A stretch of DNA of 64,000 nt from Vibrio diazotrophicus (lineage in GTDB: Bacteria; Pseudomonadota; Gammaproteobacteria; Enterobacterales; Vibrionaceae). Location of the stretch: assembly GCF_038452265.1 (NCBI RefSeq), contig NZ_CP151843.1, positions 248,001-312,000 on the forward strand, given 5' to 3'. The position numbers were made by a program, and so were the translations under genes. Below, in pieces: positions 16,344 to 25,172 of the stretch. The first letter of the stretch is position 1; each line of letters opens with the position of its first letter. Under the pieces are notes generated by a model, which ran no database searches, was not told where the DNA came from, and saw nothing but the letters and a program-made list of their open reading frames with translations.

Positions 16344-17816
16344 ATGCCTATACCCAGCGTTTTTTACACAGCCCAACAAGTAAAACAAGGCGAAGTTCTA
16401 GCTGCAAAATCAACGGGACTAGAAATGTTCAGTTTGATGGAAAGAGCAGGACAAGCAGCCTTTACCATCGCCTTCGCTCAATACCCAGGGACGCATCATT
16501 GGCTTGTATGTTGTGGCGGTGGTAATAACGGTGGTGACGGTTACATCGTTGCCTGCTTGGCTAAGTCGATGGGCGTTCATGTGACTGTGTGGCAGCATGG
16601 CGATCCTGAAAATCTTAAAGGGGATGCGCTTTCTGCTTATTATCATTGGTTGGATCACGGTGGTGAAGTTTATCCTTTTGATGACGTGATTCCCGATGAT
16701 GTTGATCTCATCATTGACGGATTATTAGGGACGGGTTTATCCGGCACGGTTCGTGAGCGAATCTATGATCTTATTCAATTGATCAACGCAACTAACGTTC
16801 CCGTCGTCGCTATAGACGTTCCTTCAGGGCTATGTGCGAATACTGGTGCGGTTCTTGGCATCGCAGTAAAAGCTAATCACACCATTAGTTTTATTGGTCT
16901 CAAACAAGGCCTTGTCACGGGGCAGGCTCGTAACTACGTGGGACAGCTACATTTTGCGGGCTTAGGTGTCGAAGAAAGTTTTGAGCAGCAAAACACACCT
17001 ACATTAAGATCAATCTCTCCAAAATCCATCAAATCGATATTGGCTCAAAGAGAAGCATGTGCTCACAAAGGTTTGTACGGTAAAGCCTTGCTTATCGGTG
17101 GTAATGAAGGGATGGGCGGAGCAATGATTTTAGCCGCTCAAGCTTGCGCCCGAGTGGGGTGCGGTTTAACAGCTTCACTGCTTCATTCCTCAAATGTTTC
17201 CTCGATTTTGGTATCAGTACCTGAAGTGATGAGCGCGGGTTGGGATGATGAGCAGCGAATTCAACAGCGGATTGAATGGAGTAACGTTGTCGCTATTGGT
17301 CCCGGACTCGGAAGAGACTCAAAGTCAGAGCGACTCTTCTGTCAAATACAGGATCTATCAATAAACAAAGTGGTTGATGCTGATGCTCTGTACTTCCTCG
17401 CGAAGAATCCCAATTTCGACGCTAACCGGATCATTACTCCTCATCCTGCGGAAGCCGCAAGGCTGCTTGGTGTGGAAATTGCCATTGTTGAAGCAGACCG
17501 ATTCAAAGCCATTAAAGAACTACAGAAGAAGTTCGGCGGTATTGTGGTACTGAAAGGTGCGGGAACATTAGTCAGTGATGGCAACGAAATATACGTGTGT
17601 TTGGCAGGTAATCCGGGTATGGCGAGCGGCGGCATGGGGGATGTATTAACGGGCGTGATTACCTCACTTCTCGCTCAAGGTTTAAGCTGTTTCGAAGCGG
17701 CAAAACTGGGTGTTATTATTCACAGCAAAGCGGCGGATCTCAACGCCAAAGAAAAAGGCGAACGAGGTATGTTAGCCAGCGATTTACTTAGCCATTTACG
17801 TAGCTTAGTGAATTGA
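16344..17816 (+). CDS. nnr: Bifunctional NAD(P)H-hydrate epimerase/dehydratase
   Basis: A 490-residue YjeF-type enzyme that repairs hydrated NAD(P)H. The N-terminal epimerase domain (about 1-215) has the phosphate-binding loop GGGNNGGDG at 58-66 and GLLGTGLSG near 131. The C-terminal ADP-dependent dehydratase domain (about 230-490) has the ribokinase-like motif GMASGGMGDVLTG, with the catalytic Asp around residue 433. ATG at 16344 follows AGAGAGG. In many gammaproteobacteria nnr is followed by tsaE; here it stands alone before a convergent outer-membrane gene, so it may be a second copy. That cannot be tested from this window. Confidence 0.9.
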   Translation: MPIPSVFYTAQQVKQGEVLAAKSTGLEMFSLMERAGQAAFTIAFAQYPGTHHWLVCCGGGNNGGDGYIVACLAKSMGVHVTVWQHGDPENLKGDALSAYYHWLDHGGEVYPFDDVIPDDVDLIIDGLLGTGLSGTVRERIYDLIQLINATNVPVVAIDVPSGLCANTGAVLGIAVKANHTISFIGLKQGLVTGQARNYVGQLHFAGLGVEESFEQQNTPTLRSISPKSIKSILAQREACAHKGLYGKALLIGGNEGMGGAMILAAQACARVGCGLTASLLHSSNVSSILVSVPEVMSAGWDDEQRIQQRIEWSNVVAIGPGLGRDSKSERLFCQIQDLSINKVVDADALYFLAKNPNFDANRIITPHPAEAARLLGVEIAIVEADRFKAIKELQKKFGGIVVLKGAGTLVSDGNEIYVCLAGNPGMASGGMGDVLTGVITSLLAQGLSCFEAAKLGVIIHSKAADLNAKEKGERGMLASDLLSHLRSLVN

Positions 17817-17842
17817 TTTGCTCAGTCATTCAATAACTTGGC

Positions 17843-18397
17843 TTACAAACTAAATTTCGCGCCCAGAGTAAACGAAGTCGCTGAATATTCGTTTTGTAAG
17901 TCTTGATACTTGAGTTCGACACTCAGTTCTAGTTTCTCAACATACATAGGCTGAATTTTAGCGCCGATGCCTATGTATGGATTAATACCTGAATGATCTT
18001 GACTGGTTTCTGGCACAACACTGGTATTTGTTTCTTCTACGTTTGTTTGCCCAACACCACCTCTTGCATACACACTGGTGAAGCTATTGATGGGTTGCTC
18101 TATCGTTGCACCCGCAAAAAAACTACGGTACTTAACCTGTTGTGAATCGCCGTTTTTGTCATAAAACGTCGCACCATCAGACATGGTATCGGTATAGCCG
18201 AAGTCAACCCCAACAAAGGGAGACAAAAAGTAGCTGTAACCAAGGGTTGTTGTCCAAGCACTTTCTGTAGAATTGCTGTTATCGATGTAATTAAAGCCGC
18301 TATCGGCGTAAAACTGATGTCTGCTCTCTGCTGCTAGAGTTGGTAAAGCCAAAAACAAAAAGATTAAACCAACACAAGTTTGTCCTAAATATTTCAT
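17843..18397 (-). CDS. Outer-membrane beta-barrel protein (OmpA/OmpX-like)
   Basis: A 184-residue predicted porin-like barrel. A signal peptide (MKYLGQTCVGLIFLFLALPT, cut after LAA) is followed by alternating amphipathic strands of an eight-stranded barrel. Typical pieces are YSYFLSPFVGVDFGYTDT, RSFFAGATIEQPI, and the final strand SFTLGAKFSL ending in a hydrophobic Leu. ATG at 18397 has GGAGAA nine bases upstream. It is convergent with nnr. The class fits small virulence- or accessory-type barrels such as AcfA-like proteins, but a specific role is not shown. Confidence 0.8.
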   Translation of the reverse strand: MKYLGQTCVGLIFLFLALPTLAAESRHQFYADSGFNYIDNSNSTESAWTTTLGYSYFLSPFVGVDFGYTDTMSDGATFYDKNGDSQQVKYRSFFAGATIEQPINSFTSVYARGGVGQTNVEETNTSVVPETSQDHSGINPYIGIGAKIQPMYVEKLELSVELKYQDLQNEYSATSFTLGAKFSL

Positions 18398-18812
18398 CTT
18401 TGTTCTCCACTGCCATCTGAAGATGCACTGGTGTCTTATAGAATTTTGACACTCTGTCTTGTTCGTTTTAATAACTCGGTTTCTTTTAAATATAAGCAAG
18501 TTATGAACCGCTAATTGTTTTTATCTCTAGCGTAAGCAAAAAGCTGTGATCAGACGTTGATTGAGTGAAAAATGAACGAAAGTTAAGGTGTAGAATTTTC
18601 AAATTAAGGTGATTTAGTTCACGTTATTCGAATGGCGTACTGCTGTTAAGCCAATAACTAATCGTTTGCCAAGCGACGTGAATTTGACCGATCAATGCTA
18701 ATTTATTGATATTTAAATTATTGTTGAGCTTTGAATCTAAAGAGAAAGATTATCAGGGCAGGGGATATGAAATCTTCGACAGGATAACACAAAAAAAATG
18801 CAAATATCAGAC
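18398..18812. other. Intergenic region between the barrel gene and guaC
   Basis: About 415 bp, AT-rich, no gene supported. A weak promoter-like TTGACC followed by TATTTA lies near 18686-18715. A forward frame at 18706-18894 runs through the guaC leader hairpin and shows no family features. Confidence 0.35.
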
Positions 18813-18840
18813 TTGCCGGAAAGAAATCACAACCTATAAT
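18813..18840 (+). promoter_or_regulatory. guaC: Predicted guaC promoter
   Basis: TTGCCG (18813-18818) is followed after 16 bases by a perfect TATAAT (18835-18840). Transcription should start near 18847, leaving a leader of about 120 nt before guaC. Confidence 0.65.
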
Positions 18841-18844
18841 GCTG

Positions 18845-18880
18845 AAAACCGGAGCGTCTGCCAACGCTCCGGTTTTTTTG
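18845..18880 (+). promoter_or_regulatory. guaC: Terminator-like hairpin at the start of the guaC transcript
   Basis: AAAACCGGAGCGT and ACGCTCCGGTTTT form a 13-bp perfect stem with loop CTGCCA, followed by T7. It has all the features of an intrinsic terminator but sits right at the predicted start of the guaC RNA. It may end a separate upstream transcript, attenuate guaC, or protect its 5' end. A second hairpin, ACGT-CTGCCA-ACGT at 18897-18910, shows the same loop. Confidence 0.6.
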
Positions 18881-18968
18881 TGTCCGAAAAGTGACTACGT
18901 CTGCCAACGTGTTCACTACGCACTCTGCAAAAGAGACACAAACTGTGAATTAATCAAGGAATTACACA

Positions 18969-20012
18969 ATGCGTATCGAACAAGAACTTAAGTTAGGTTT
19001 CAAAGATGTACTGTTTCGCCCGAAACGTTCAACCCTAAAAAGCCGTTCTCAAGTAAATTTAACCCGCGAGTTTACCTTCAAGCATAGTGGTCGTCAATGG
19101 TCTGGAGTACCTGTTATTGCTGCAAACATGGACTCTGTAGGCAGCTTTAAAATGGCGGAAGCGCTCGCTAAACACAACGTGATGACAGCTATTCATAAAC
19201 ACTACAGTGTTGAGCAATGGGCTGAGTTTGTTCAAAACGCTGAAGCTCAAACGTTGAGAAACGTGATGGTATCAACGGGCACATCAGATAATGACTTCCA
19301 AAAAACGAAAGACATTATGGCGATGAGCGAAGAGCTTATTTTCATCTGCATAGACATCGCAAACGGCTACTCAGAACACCTTGTTGATTACGTTCAAAAA
19401 GTACGTGAAGCATTTCCAAGCAAAGTGATTGTTGCTGGTAACGTAGTGACTGGAGACATGGTTGAAGAACTGATTCTTGCTGGTGCGGATATCGTAAAAG
19501 TAGGGATTGGACCGGGTTCTGTATGTACAACACGTGTGAAAACCGGTGTTGGTTACCCTCAACTGTCTGCAATCATTGAATGTGCTGATGCTGCTCACGG
19601 CCTCGGTGGTCGCATCATTGGCGATGGTGGCTGTACATGTCCGGGTGATGTGGCAAAAGCGTTTGGAGGCGGTGCAGACTTCGTCATGCTTGGCGGTATG
19701 TTAGCGGGCCACGAAGAAGCGGGCGGTGAGCTCGTTGAGAAGAACGGTGAAACTTACATGAAGTTCTACGGAATGTCTTCTAAGAGCGCGATGGACAAGC
19801 ACTCTGGTGGTGTTGCTGGCTACCGTGCAGCTGAAGGAAAAACCGTATTAATCCCATTCCGTGGCCCGGTTGAAAACACCATTCAAGATGTCCTTGGTGG
19901 CGTACGTTCAACTTGTACATACGTAGGTGCAGCCTCGCTTAAAGAGCTAACTAAGCGTACAACTTTCATCCGCGTACAAGAGCAAGAGAACAACGTTTAC
20001 GGTAAAGAGTAA
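18969..20012 (+). CDS. guaC: GMP reductase
   Basis: A 347-residue NADPH-dependent GMP reductase, converting GMP to IMP with release of ammonia for purine balance. It aligns almost end to end with E. coli GuaC, including the start MRIEQELKLGFKDVLFRPKR. The catalytic Cys186 is in GPGSVCTTR, followed by GVGYPQLSA, and the IMP/GMP-binding loops FGGGADFVMLGG and FYGMSS are present. AAGGAA lies before the ATG. It stands alone, behind an unusual leader with two hairpins. Confidence 0.97.
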   Translation: MRIEQELKLGFKDVLFRPKRSTLKSRSQVNLTREFTFKHSGRQWSGVPVIAANMDSVGSFKMAEALAKHNVMTAIHKHYSVEQWAEFVQNAEAQTLRNVMVSTGTSDNDFQKTKDIMAMSEELIFICIDIANGYSEHLVDYVQKVREAFPSKVIVAGNVVTGDMVEELILAGADIVKVGIGPGSVCTTRVKTGVGYPQLSAIIECADAAHGLGGRIIGDGGCTCPGDVAKAFGGGADFVMLGGMLAGHEEAGGELVEKNGETYMKFYGMSSKSAMDKHSGGVAGYRAAEGKTVLIPFRGPVENTIQDVLGGVRSTCTYVGAASLKELTKRTTFIRVQEQENNVYGKE

Positions 20013-20055
20013 ACTTCCAACTCTTCGGAAATGTTGAAACAACCATAAATTGATG

Positions 20056-20111
20056 TTGCCTCTTCGTAGTATAGACTTATGTAAGTTTACGATAACATTG
20101 TGAAGAGGCAA
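20056..20111 (+). promoter_or_regulatory. Inverted repeat that pairs with the ribosome-binding site of the next small ORF
   Basis: TTGCCTCTTC (20056-20065) and GAAGAGGCAA (20102-20111) are a perfect 10-bp inverted repeat, 36 bases apart. The right arm contains GAAGAGG, the only ribosome-binding site before ATG 20116. In RNA the stem would hide it. Confidence 0.5.
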
Positions 20112-20115
20112 TATC

Positions 20116-20290
20116 ATGTCTGCTCAACCTTTCCCTTCTACTGCCCACGCTGATTGTACTTGAAAGTGCATTTGTTACTTCTGCTCGAAACTTAACTAAG
20201 CCACGTGGAAAAAACATGAACCGTTACATCAGTGCTAAGACGGGAGAAAGAGTTACAGTAGAATCTTTTTTAGAATGTGCTGCTTGTTAG
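20116..20290 (+). pseudogene. Small ORF broken by a +1 frame change
   Basis: ATG 20116 opens 15 codons (MSAQPFPSTAHADCT) and then meets TGA at 20161. The +1 frame is open from before that point and gives ESAFVTSARNLTKPRGK...AAC for 42 residues to TAG at 20288. The joined product would be about 57 residues with a polar, gene-like composition (RYISAKTGERVTVESFLE). GAAGAGG lies eight bases before the ATG. A two-base deletion (or one-base insertion), or less likely a programmed +1 shift at ACT-TGA, would explain it. I do not recognise the protein. Confidence 0.4.
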
Positions 20291-20696
20291 GCAGTATATT
20301 TATTAAAGTTTGCGTAGTCACATTTTTACTTAATTAATCTAATGTCACTATAGAGTTTATTCGGCTTTATTACCGGATTTAGTTTCAGAGTTAACTCTCC
20401 ACAACTTGTAAGCTGCAGTAATGAAGAGACAGCGAGCTCTGAGTAGCTGCTTCACCCAATAAATGGCGGTTTTAGAAAAAGCCTCCCCCCTGTTAACCAT
20501 ACTTGTTTCCGCTCTTGTTCGAACCATAGAGCTATTGACAACCAACAGCATGATTACAAGAATGTTTTTTTAGAAAGGCTGAAAACGGTCAAGGATATTG
20601 GGGTTGTCCAAAAAGAGAAATGACGGCAAAACTAAAACTAACGTTAGCGGTTAGTTATTGTTCATAAATTAAATATTCAATAAAACAGGCTTGGTA
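20291..20696. other. Intergenic region, possible degenerate insertion remnant
   Basis: About 400 bp before the pectinesterase gene. A reverse frame (20357-20551, 64 codons) has a transposase-like basic composition (KTAIYWVKQLLRARC) but no recognised motif, so it is not called as a gene. No KdgR-type operator was seen upstream of the pectinesterase. Confidence 0.3.
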
Positions 20697-21737
20697 ATGA
20701 ACATTGAACACTACATAGTTGTGGATCAGCTCGGAAATGGAGATGTTACCACTATTCAAGAAGCATTAGATTTAGCACCTCAGAGTGATATCCCTTTTAC
20801 AATATTCATCAAACCTGGGCGTTACGAAGAAAAATTGCACATTGTACGTCCGAACACTCACTTTATTGGGGCTTCAAAATCTGACACGATCATTAGCTAT
20901 ACATCTGCAAATGGATTACTGACTAATGATGGAAAAATATGGGGTACTTATAACAGCTATGTAGTGAATGTCGATGCTAGTGATATCACTTTTCAATCAT
21001 TAGCAATCGAAAACACTTTTGATTTTATAGGCAACCAACGTTTAGAAGAAAATGATCCTTCCCGAATTAGTGCGACTCAGGCTGTAGCGTTACTTATAGG
21101 CCATGAAGGGGATCGAGTTCAGTGCATCGATTGCACATTGAAAAGCTTTCAAGACACTCTCTATGTCAGTGCCGGCAAGAGCTATTTTGAATCAACGGAT
21201 ATCTGGGGTACTGTTGATTTTATTTTTGGTGGTGGCACTGCGGTCTTTAATTATTGTGAGCTGGTTTGTCGTTGGCGAGAAGATACCATTGAAGGTGAAC
21301 CTTTAGGCTTTGTGAGTGCACCATGCACAGATATTGAAGCGGAATACGGCTTAGTTTTCTTTCGCTGTGAATTGAAGAGGGAAAGTGAAAGTGTCCCAGA
21401 GAAAAGCTATCGATTGGGACGCCCATGGCATCCAACTACTGAGTTTTCTGATGGCTCGTATGCTAGCCCGAATGCTGTTGGTCATTGTGCCTACATACGA
21501 TGCGACTTTGAGAACCATATTTATGGCTGGGATAAGATGCATGGTAAAGCTAAAGATGGGGAGCAAATATGGTTCTATGCTGAAGATTCGAGATTTCATA
21601 CATTTCGAAACCAGACCTCAACAATATCAAATGAGTATAGCGACTTCGAAATGAGCACAGATCAAGTTAGCACCTATACATTAGAAAGAATTTTTGACCA
21701 TTGGCAACCAAACTTAATGGTCAAACCTATTCTTTGA
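20697..21737 (+). CDS. Pectinesterase (CE8), without a signal peptide
   Basis: A 346-residue right-handed beta-helix pectin methylesterase of family CE8, which removes methyl groups from esterified galacturonan. The catalytic set is present: QDTLY (Gln152, Asp153), GTVDFIFGG with Asp174, and the arginine in LGRPW. There is no N-terminal signal or lipobox; the protein starts directly with MNIEHYIVVDQLGNGDVTTI. So it should act in the cytoplasm on imported, still methylated oligomers, like no classical secreted PemA. ATG at 20697 is chosen; a TTG two codons earlier is possible. It opens the pectin locus, followed by the SSS symporter and Ogl. Confidence 0.88.
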   Translation: MNIEHYIVVDQLGNGDVTTIQEALDLAPQSDIPFTIFIKPGRYEEKLHIVRPNTHFIGASKSDTIISYTSANGLLTNDGKIWGTYNSYVVNVDASDITFQSLAIENTFDFIGNQRLEENDPSRISATQAVALLIGHEGDRVQCIDCTLKSFQDTLYVSAGKSYFESTDIWGTVDFIFGGGTAVFNYCELVCRWREDTIEGEPLGFVSAPCTDIEAEYGLVFFRCELKRESESVPEKSYRLGRPWHPTTEFSDGSYASPNAVGHCAYIRCDFENHIYGWDKMHGKAKDGEQIWFYAEDSRFHTFRNQTSTISNEYSDFEMSTDQVSTYTLERIFDHWQPNLMVKPIL

Positions 21738-21800
21738 AAATTCTATTCTTAGTGCTTTTGCAAATTCCGGTTTGCCAAAAATGCCTTCCTTTAAACTAAA

Positions 21801-21832
21801 CTCTCATGGTTAGACTGAGCTAACTATGAGAG
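21801..21832 (+). terminator. Hairpin after the pectinesterase gene
   Basis: CTCTCATGGTTAG pairs with CTAACTATGAGAG (one G-U pair) around a six-base loop. No T tract follows, so it may be an RNA-stabilising or weakly terminating hairpin. The rest of the 400-bp gap (21738-22138) holds a CRP-like site and AT-rich promoter DNA. Confidence 0.4.
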
Positions 21833-22055
21833 AACCTTCTACACAACTTCATTTAGTTGAAGCTTTGAGCCAACTATCGTCAGTTTGATCTAACTTGTTT
21901 GAAACAACGACTAATGCGCTGTATCCCAAATGGTCACTACCACTGCTACTAATATAATTGTGGTGAATTTTCTACAATTACTCCTCCTGTTTTTGAATAT
22001 CTTTCATTGAAAAAACGACTTTAAGAACGACTTGATAATAAAAATAAACCGGCGT

Positions 22056-22071
22056 TTTGATTTTAATCACA
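22056..22071. promoter_or_regulatory. CRP-like site before the first SSS symporter gene
   Basis: TTTGA-TTTTAA-TCACA matches TGTGA-N6-TCACA at nine of ten core positions. It is centred about 75 bp before the start codon, a usual position for activation by CRP. Confidence 0.45.
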
Positions 22072-22138
22072 TACTTTTCCATTTTCATAATAGAAAATAA
22101 TTGGAAAATTTTTGATGTAAAACTTATGAGATATCACT

Positions 22139-23902
22139 ATGCAATATGATTACATTGTAATAGCTGGCTACTTCGCACTAATGGTTGCGATCAGTCTGCT
22201 GTTCAAAAAAATGGCTAGCAATAGTACCAGTGACTACTTCCGTGGGGGCGGCAAAATGCTCTGGTGGATGGTTGGTGCTACAGCATTCATGACTCAATTC
22301 TCAGCTTGGACCTTTACAGGTGCAGCCGGTAAAGCCTTCAGCGATGGCTTTGCAATTCTAGCCGTGTTCGTAGGTAATATGGTTGCATATGTATTTGCAT
22401 ACTTCTACTTTGCACGTCGCTTCCGTCAAATGCGAGTTGACACTCCTACTGAAGCAGTTAAACGTCGTTTCGGGGATACGAACGAGCAATTCTTTACTTG
22501 GGTTATTATCCCACTTAGCGTAATCAACGCGGGTGTTTGGTTGAACGGTCTAGGTGTATTTGCTTCAGCAGTATTTAATGCAGACATTACAACGACAATT
22601 TATGTAACAGGTGCAGCGGTTCTAATCATCTCTCTTTTGAGTGGTGCTTGGGGTGTTGTAGCATCAGACTTCATTCAAACTCTGATCGTTGCTGTTATTT
22701 CAATTGCTTGTGCGGCTGTAGCTCTATACTTTGTTGGCGGCCCTTCTGAGATCATCAATAACTTCCCTGGTGGTTTCGTAATGGGTCCAGACATGAACTA
22801 CCCATTACTGCTTGTTGGTTCTTTCATCTTCTTTATCGTGAAACAGCTTCAAAGTATCAACAACATGCAGGAATCTTACCGTTTCCTAAACGCTAAAGAC
22901 TCTAAGAACGCGAGCAAAGCTGCTCTTATGGCTCTAGTTATGATGGTGTTCGGTGCAATCATTTGGTTCATCCCACCGTGGGCTTCTGCAATTCTTTACC
23001 CTGACGCAGCCGCGGCATATCCTAACCTAGGCGCTAAAGCTAGTGATGCTGTATACCTCGTGTTTGCTCGTGAAACAATGCCTCTTGGTACTGTTGGTCT
23101 ACTAATGGCCGGTCTGTTCGCTGCAACCATGTCTTCTATGGACTCAGCATTGAACCGTAACTCAGGTATCTTCGTACGTAGCTTCTACGCAACTATCGTT
23201 CGTAAGGGCAAAGCAAACGACAAAGAACTTCTACGTGCAGGCCAAATCGCTTGTACTATCAACGGTATCTTAGTAATCCTAATGGCCCAGTTCTTCAGCT
23301 CACTGAAACACCTAAGCCTGTTCGATCTAATGATGCAAGTTGCAACGCTACTTCAATCACCAATCCTAGTACCGTTATTCTTAGGCATCCTTATCCGTAA
23401 GACGCCTAAATGGGCACCTTGGGCAACGGTTGTCTTCGGTATGTTTGTATCTTGGTTAGTAGTAAACGTATTTACTCCAAACTATGTGGCAAGCTGGTTC
23501 GGTATTGAAGAGTTGACTCGTCGTGAAGCTGGCGAAATGAAGACTATGATTACAATCGCTGCTCACCTATTCCTAACCGCTGGTTTCTTCTGTTTAACAA
23601 CTCTATTCTACAAAGAAGAGAAAGACACTCATAAAGAAGTGGCGGTTGAATTCTTCAAAGACGTTGACACTGAATGTGTTGAAGAAGAAGGCCAAGATGT
23701 GGTTGATCGTATGCAACGCGCTAAGCTAGGTACTCTAGTTATCTATATGGCTGCAGGCCTAACAACAATGGTTCTGATTCCAAACCCACTATGGGGGCGC
23801 CTACTGTTCTTGGCATGTGCGGCTGCAGTATTCGCTGTTGGTTACGGCCTGAAGAGAAGTGCAAAAATTGACGATTTGAACGAAACAATTTCTGTACGTT
23901 AA
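22139..23902 (+). CDS. Sodium:solute symporter (SSS) for uronides
   Basis: A 587-residue SSS-family inner-membrane transporter with about 14 membrane helices. The family core includes STSDYFRGGGKMLWWMVGAT near residues 29-48, then FSAWTFTGAAGKAF, and AATMSSMDSALNRN near 325. It is closely related to the second SSS protein at 45831-47603; residues around 29-70 are nearly identical. Related Vibrio SSS carriers (Toa type) import oligo-uronides in alginate loci. Its place between pectinesterase and Ogl suggests unsaturated galacturonides or their monomers as substrate. A hairpin without T tract follows, then ogl. Confidence 0.88.
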   Translation: MQYDYIVIAGYFALMVAISLLFKKMASNSTSDYFRGGGKMLWWMVGATAFMTQFSAWTFTGAAGKAFSDGFAILAVFVGNMVAYVFAYFYFARRFRQMRVDTPTEAVKRRFGDTNEQFFTWVIIPLSVINAGVWLNGLGVFASAVFNADITTTIYVTGAAVLIISLLSGAWGVVASDFIQTLIVAVISIACAAVALYFVGGPSEIINNFPGGFVMGPDMNYPLLLVGSFIFFIVKQLQSINNMQESYRFLNAKDSKNASKAALMALVMMVFGAIIWFIPPWASAILYPDAAAAYPNLGAKASDAVYLVFARETMPLGTVGLLMAGLFAATMSSMDSALNRNSGIFVRSFYATIVRKGKANDKELLRAGQIACTINGILVILMAQFFSSLKHLSLFDLMMQVATLLQSPILVPLFLGILIRKTPKWAPWATVVFGMFVSWLVVNVFTPNYVASWFGIEELTRREAGEMKTMITIAAHLFLTAGFFCLTTLFYKEEKDTHKEVAVEFFKDVDTECVEEEGQDVVDRMQRAKLGTLVIYMAAGLTTMVLIPNPLWGRLLFLACAAAVFAVGYGLKRSAKIDDLNETISVR

Positions 23903-23911
23903 TCAATCTTG

Positions 23912-23936
23912 AGTAGGCAGCATATTGCTGCCTACT
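23912..23936 (+). promoter_or_regulatory. Intercistronic hairpin between SSS gene and ogl
   Basis: AGTAGGCAGCA and TGCTGCCTACT form a perfect 11-bp stem with loop TAT. No T tract follows. It could stabilise the upstream message or set different levels of the two gene products. Confidence 0.6.
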
Positions 23937-23959
23937 TCATTTATATTAGGAGATTTATC

Positions 23960-25126
23960 GTGGCTAAAGGTGACATCCTAAACCTTGAATTCGAAACTTT
24001 TACTGATAGTGACACTAACGTAAAAGTAACGCGTATCACCCCTAAAGACGTAATCTGTCATCGTAACTATTTCTACCAGAAGTGTTTTACTAACAATGGT
24101 GAAAAGCTACTTCTTGCTGGTGATTTTGACGGTAACCGTAACTACTACCTTGTTGATCTTAAAACTCAAAAAGCAACTCAACTTACTGAAGGTAAAGGCG
24201 ACAATACATTTGGTGGTTTCATTTCTACCGATGACAAATCATTCTTCTATGTGAAAAGTGAACTCAATCTAATGCAGGTTGATCTAGAAACGTTAGAAGA
24301 GCGTGTGGTTTACACCGTTGATCCTGAGTGGAAAGGCTACGGTACTTGGGTTGCTAACTCAGACTGTACTAAGCTAGTGGGAATCGAAATTCTTAGAGCA
24401 GATTGGGCTCCGCTCACTTCTTGGGAAAAATTCGCTGAGTTTTACCACACCAACCCAACATGTCGTCTAATCAAAGTAGACATTGCAACTGGTGAGCTCG
24501 AAGTTGTTCACCAAGATAAAGCATGGTTAGGTCACCCTATCTACCGTCCATTCGACGATTCAACTGTTGGCTTCTGTCACGAAGGACCTCATGACTTAGT
24601 TGACGCGCGTATGTGGCTTGTAAACGAAAACGGCAGCAACGTTCGTAAGATCAAAGAACATGCTCCTGGCGAGTCTTGCACGCACGAATTCTGGATTCCA
24701 GATGGCAGCGCAATGGCTTACGTATCTTACTTCAAAGGTCAATCAGACCGCGTTATCTACAAAGCAAATCCTGAGACTTTAGAAAATGAAGAAGTCATGG
24801 TAATGCCACCATGTTCACACCTAATGAGCAACTTTGATGGTTCTCTAATGGTGGGGGACGGCTGTGATGCTCCAGTAGACGTCGCAGATGCCGAAAGCTA
24901 CGACATTGAAAACGATCCGTTCTTATATGTTCTCAACACTAAAGCAAAAACAGCAACCAAACTTTGTAAACACAGCACATCATGGGATGTACTAGACGGT
25001 GACCGTCAAATTACGCACCCACACCCATCATTCACTCCTGGCGATGATGGCGTTCTGTTTACCAGTGATTTCGAAGGTGTTCCAGCGGTATACATCGCAG
25101 ACCTACCTGAATCATTCAAAGCATAA
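23960..25126 (+). CDS. ogl: Oligogalacturonate lyase (PL22)
   Basis: A 388-residue cytoplasmic seven-bladed beta-propeller lyase of family PL22. It splits short oligogalacturonides, mainly the (unsaturated) dimer, into 5-keto-4-deoxyuronate and galacturonate. Diagnostic segments are PKDVICHRNYFYQKCF near residue 30, LGHPIYRPFDD near residue 177, SCTHEFWIPDG, and HPHPSFTPGDDGVLF near residue 353. These histidines include the Mn-binding set of the family. The start is GTG at 23960, preceded by TAGGAGA, which gives the Ogl-like N-terminus (M)AKGDIL; the ATG at 23909 would add residues that are translated from the hairpin. A hairpin (25150-25170) follows. Confidence 0.94.
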   Translation: MAKGDILNLEFETFTDSDTNVKVTRITPKDVICHRNYFYQKCFTNNGEKLLLAGDFDGNRNYYLVDLKTQKATQLTEGKGDNTFGGFISTDDKSFFYVKSELNLMQVDLETLEERVVYTVDPEWKGYGTWVANSDCTKLVGIEILRADWAPLTSWEKFAEFYHTNPTCRLIKVDIATGELEVVHQDKAWLGHPIYRPFDDSTVGFCHEGPHDLVDARMWLVNENGSNVRKIKEHAPGESCTHEFWIPDGSAMAYVSYFKGQSDRVIYKANPETLENEEVMVMPPCSHLMSNFDGSLMVGDGCDAPVDVADAESYDIENDPFLYVLNTKAKTATKLCKHSTSWDVLDGDRQITHPHPSFTPGDDGVLFTSDFEGVPAVYIADLPESFKA

Positions 25127-25149
25127 TTGTGAATTATTGTGCGCTGAAA

Positions 25150-25172
25150 ACCACCGCTTAGGGCGGTGGTAA
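25150..25172 (+). terminator. ogl: Hairpin after ogl
   Basis: ACCACCGC and GCGGTGGT pair with a five-base loop; AATTGTTT follows, a poor T tract. Probable end of the SSS-ogl transcript. Confidence 0.55.

Noticed and set aside
18706..18894. 62-codon forward frame before guaC
   Set aside because: It runs through the guaC promoter and leader hairpin and has no ribosome-binding site or family features.
18700..18968. Known purine or c-di-GMP riboswitch before guaC
   Set aside because: The conserved core bases of the purine and GEMM aptamers are not present; only simple hairpins are seen.
20357..20551. 64-codon reverse frame with transposase-like composition
   Set aside because: No motif, start context or terminal repeats; not enough to call an insertion remnant.
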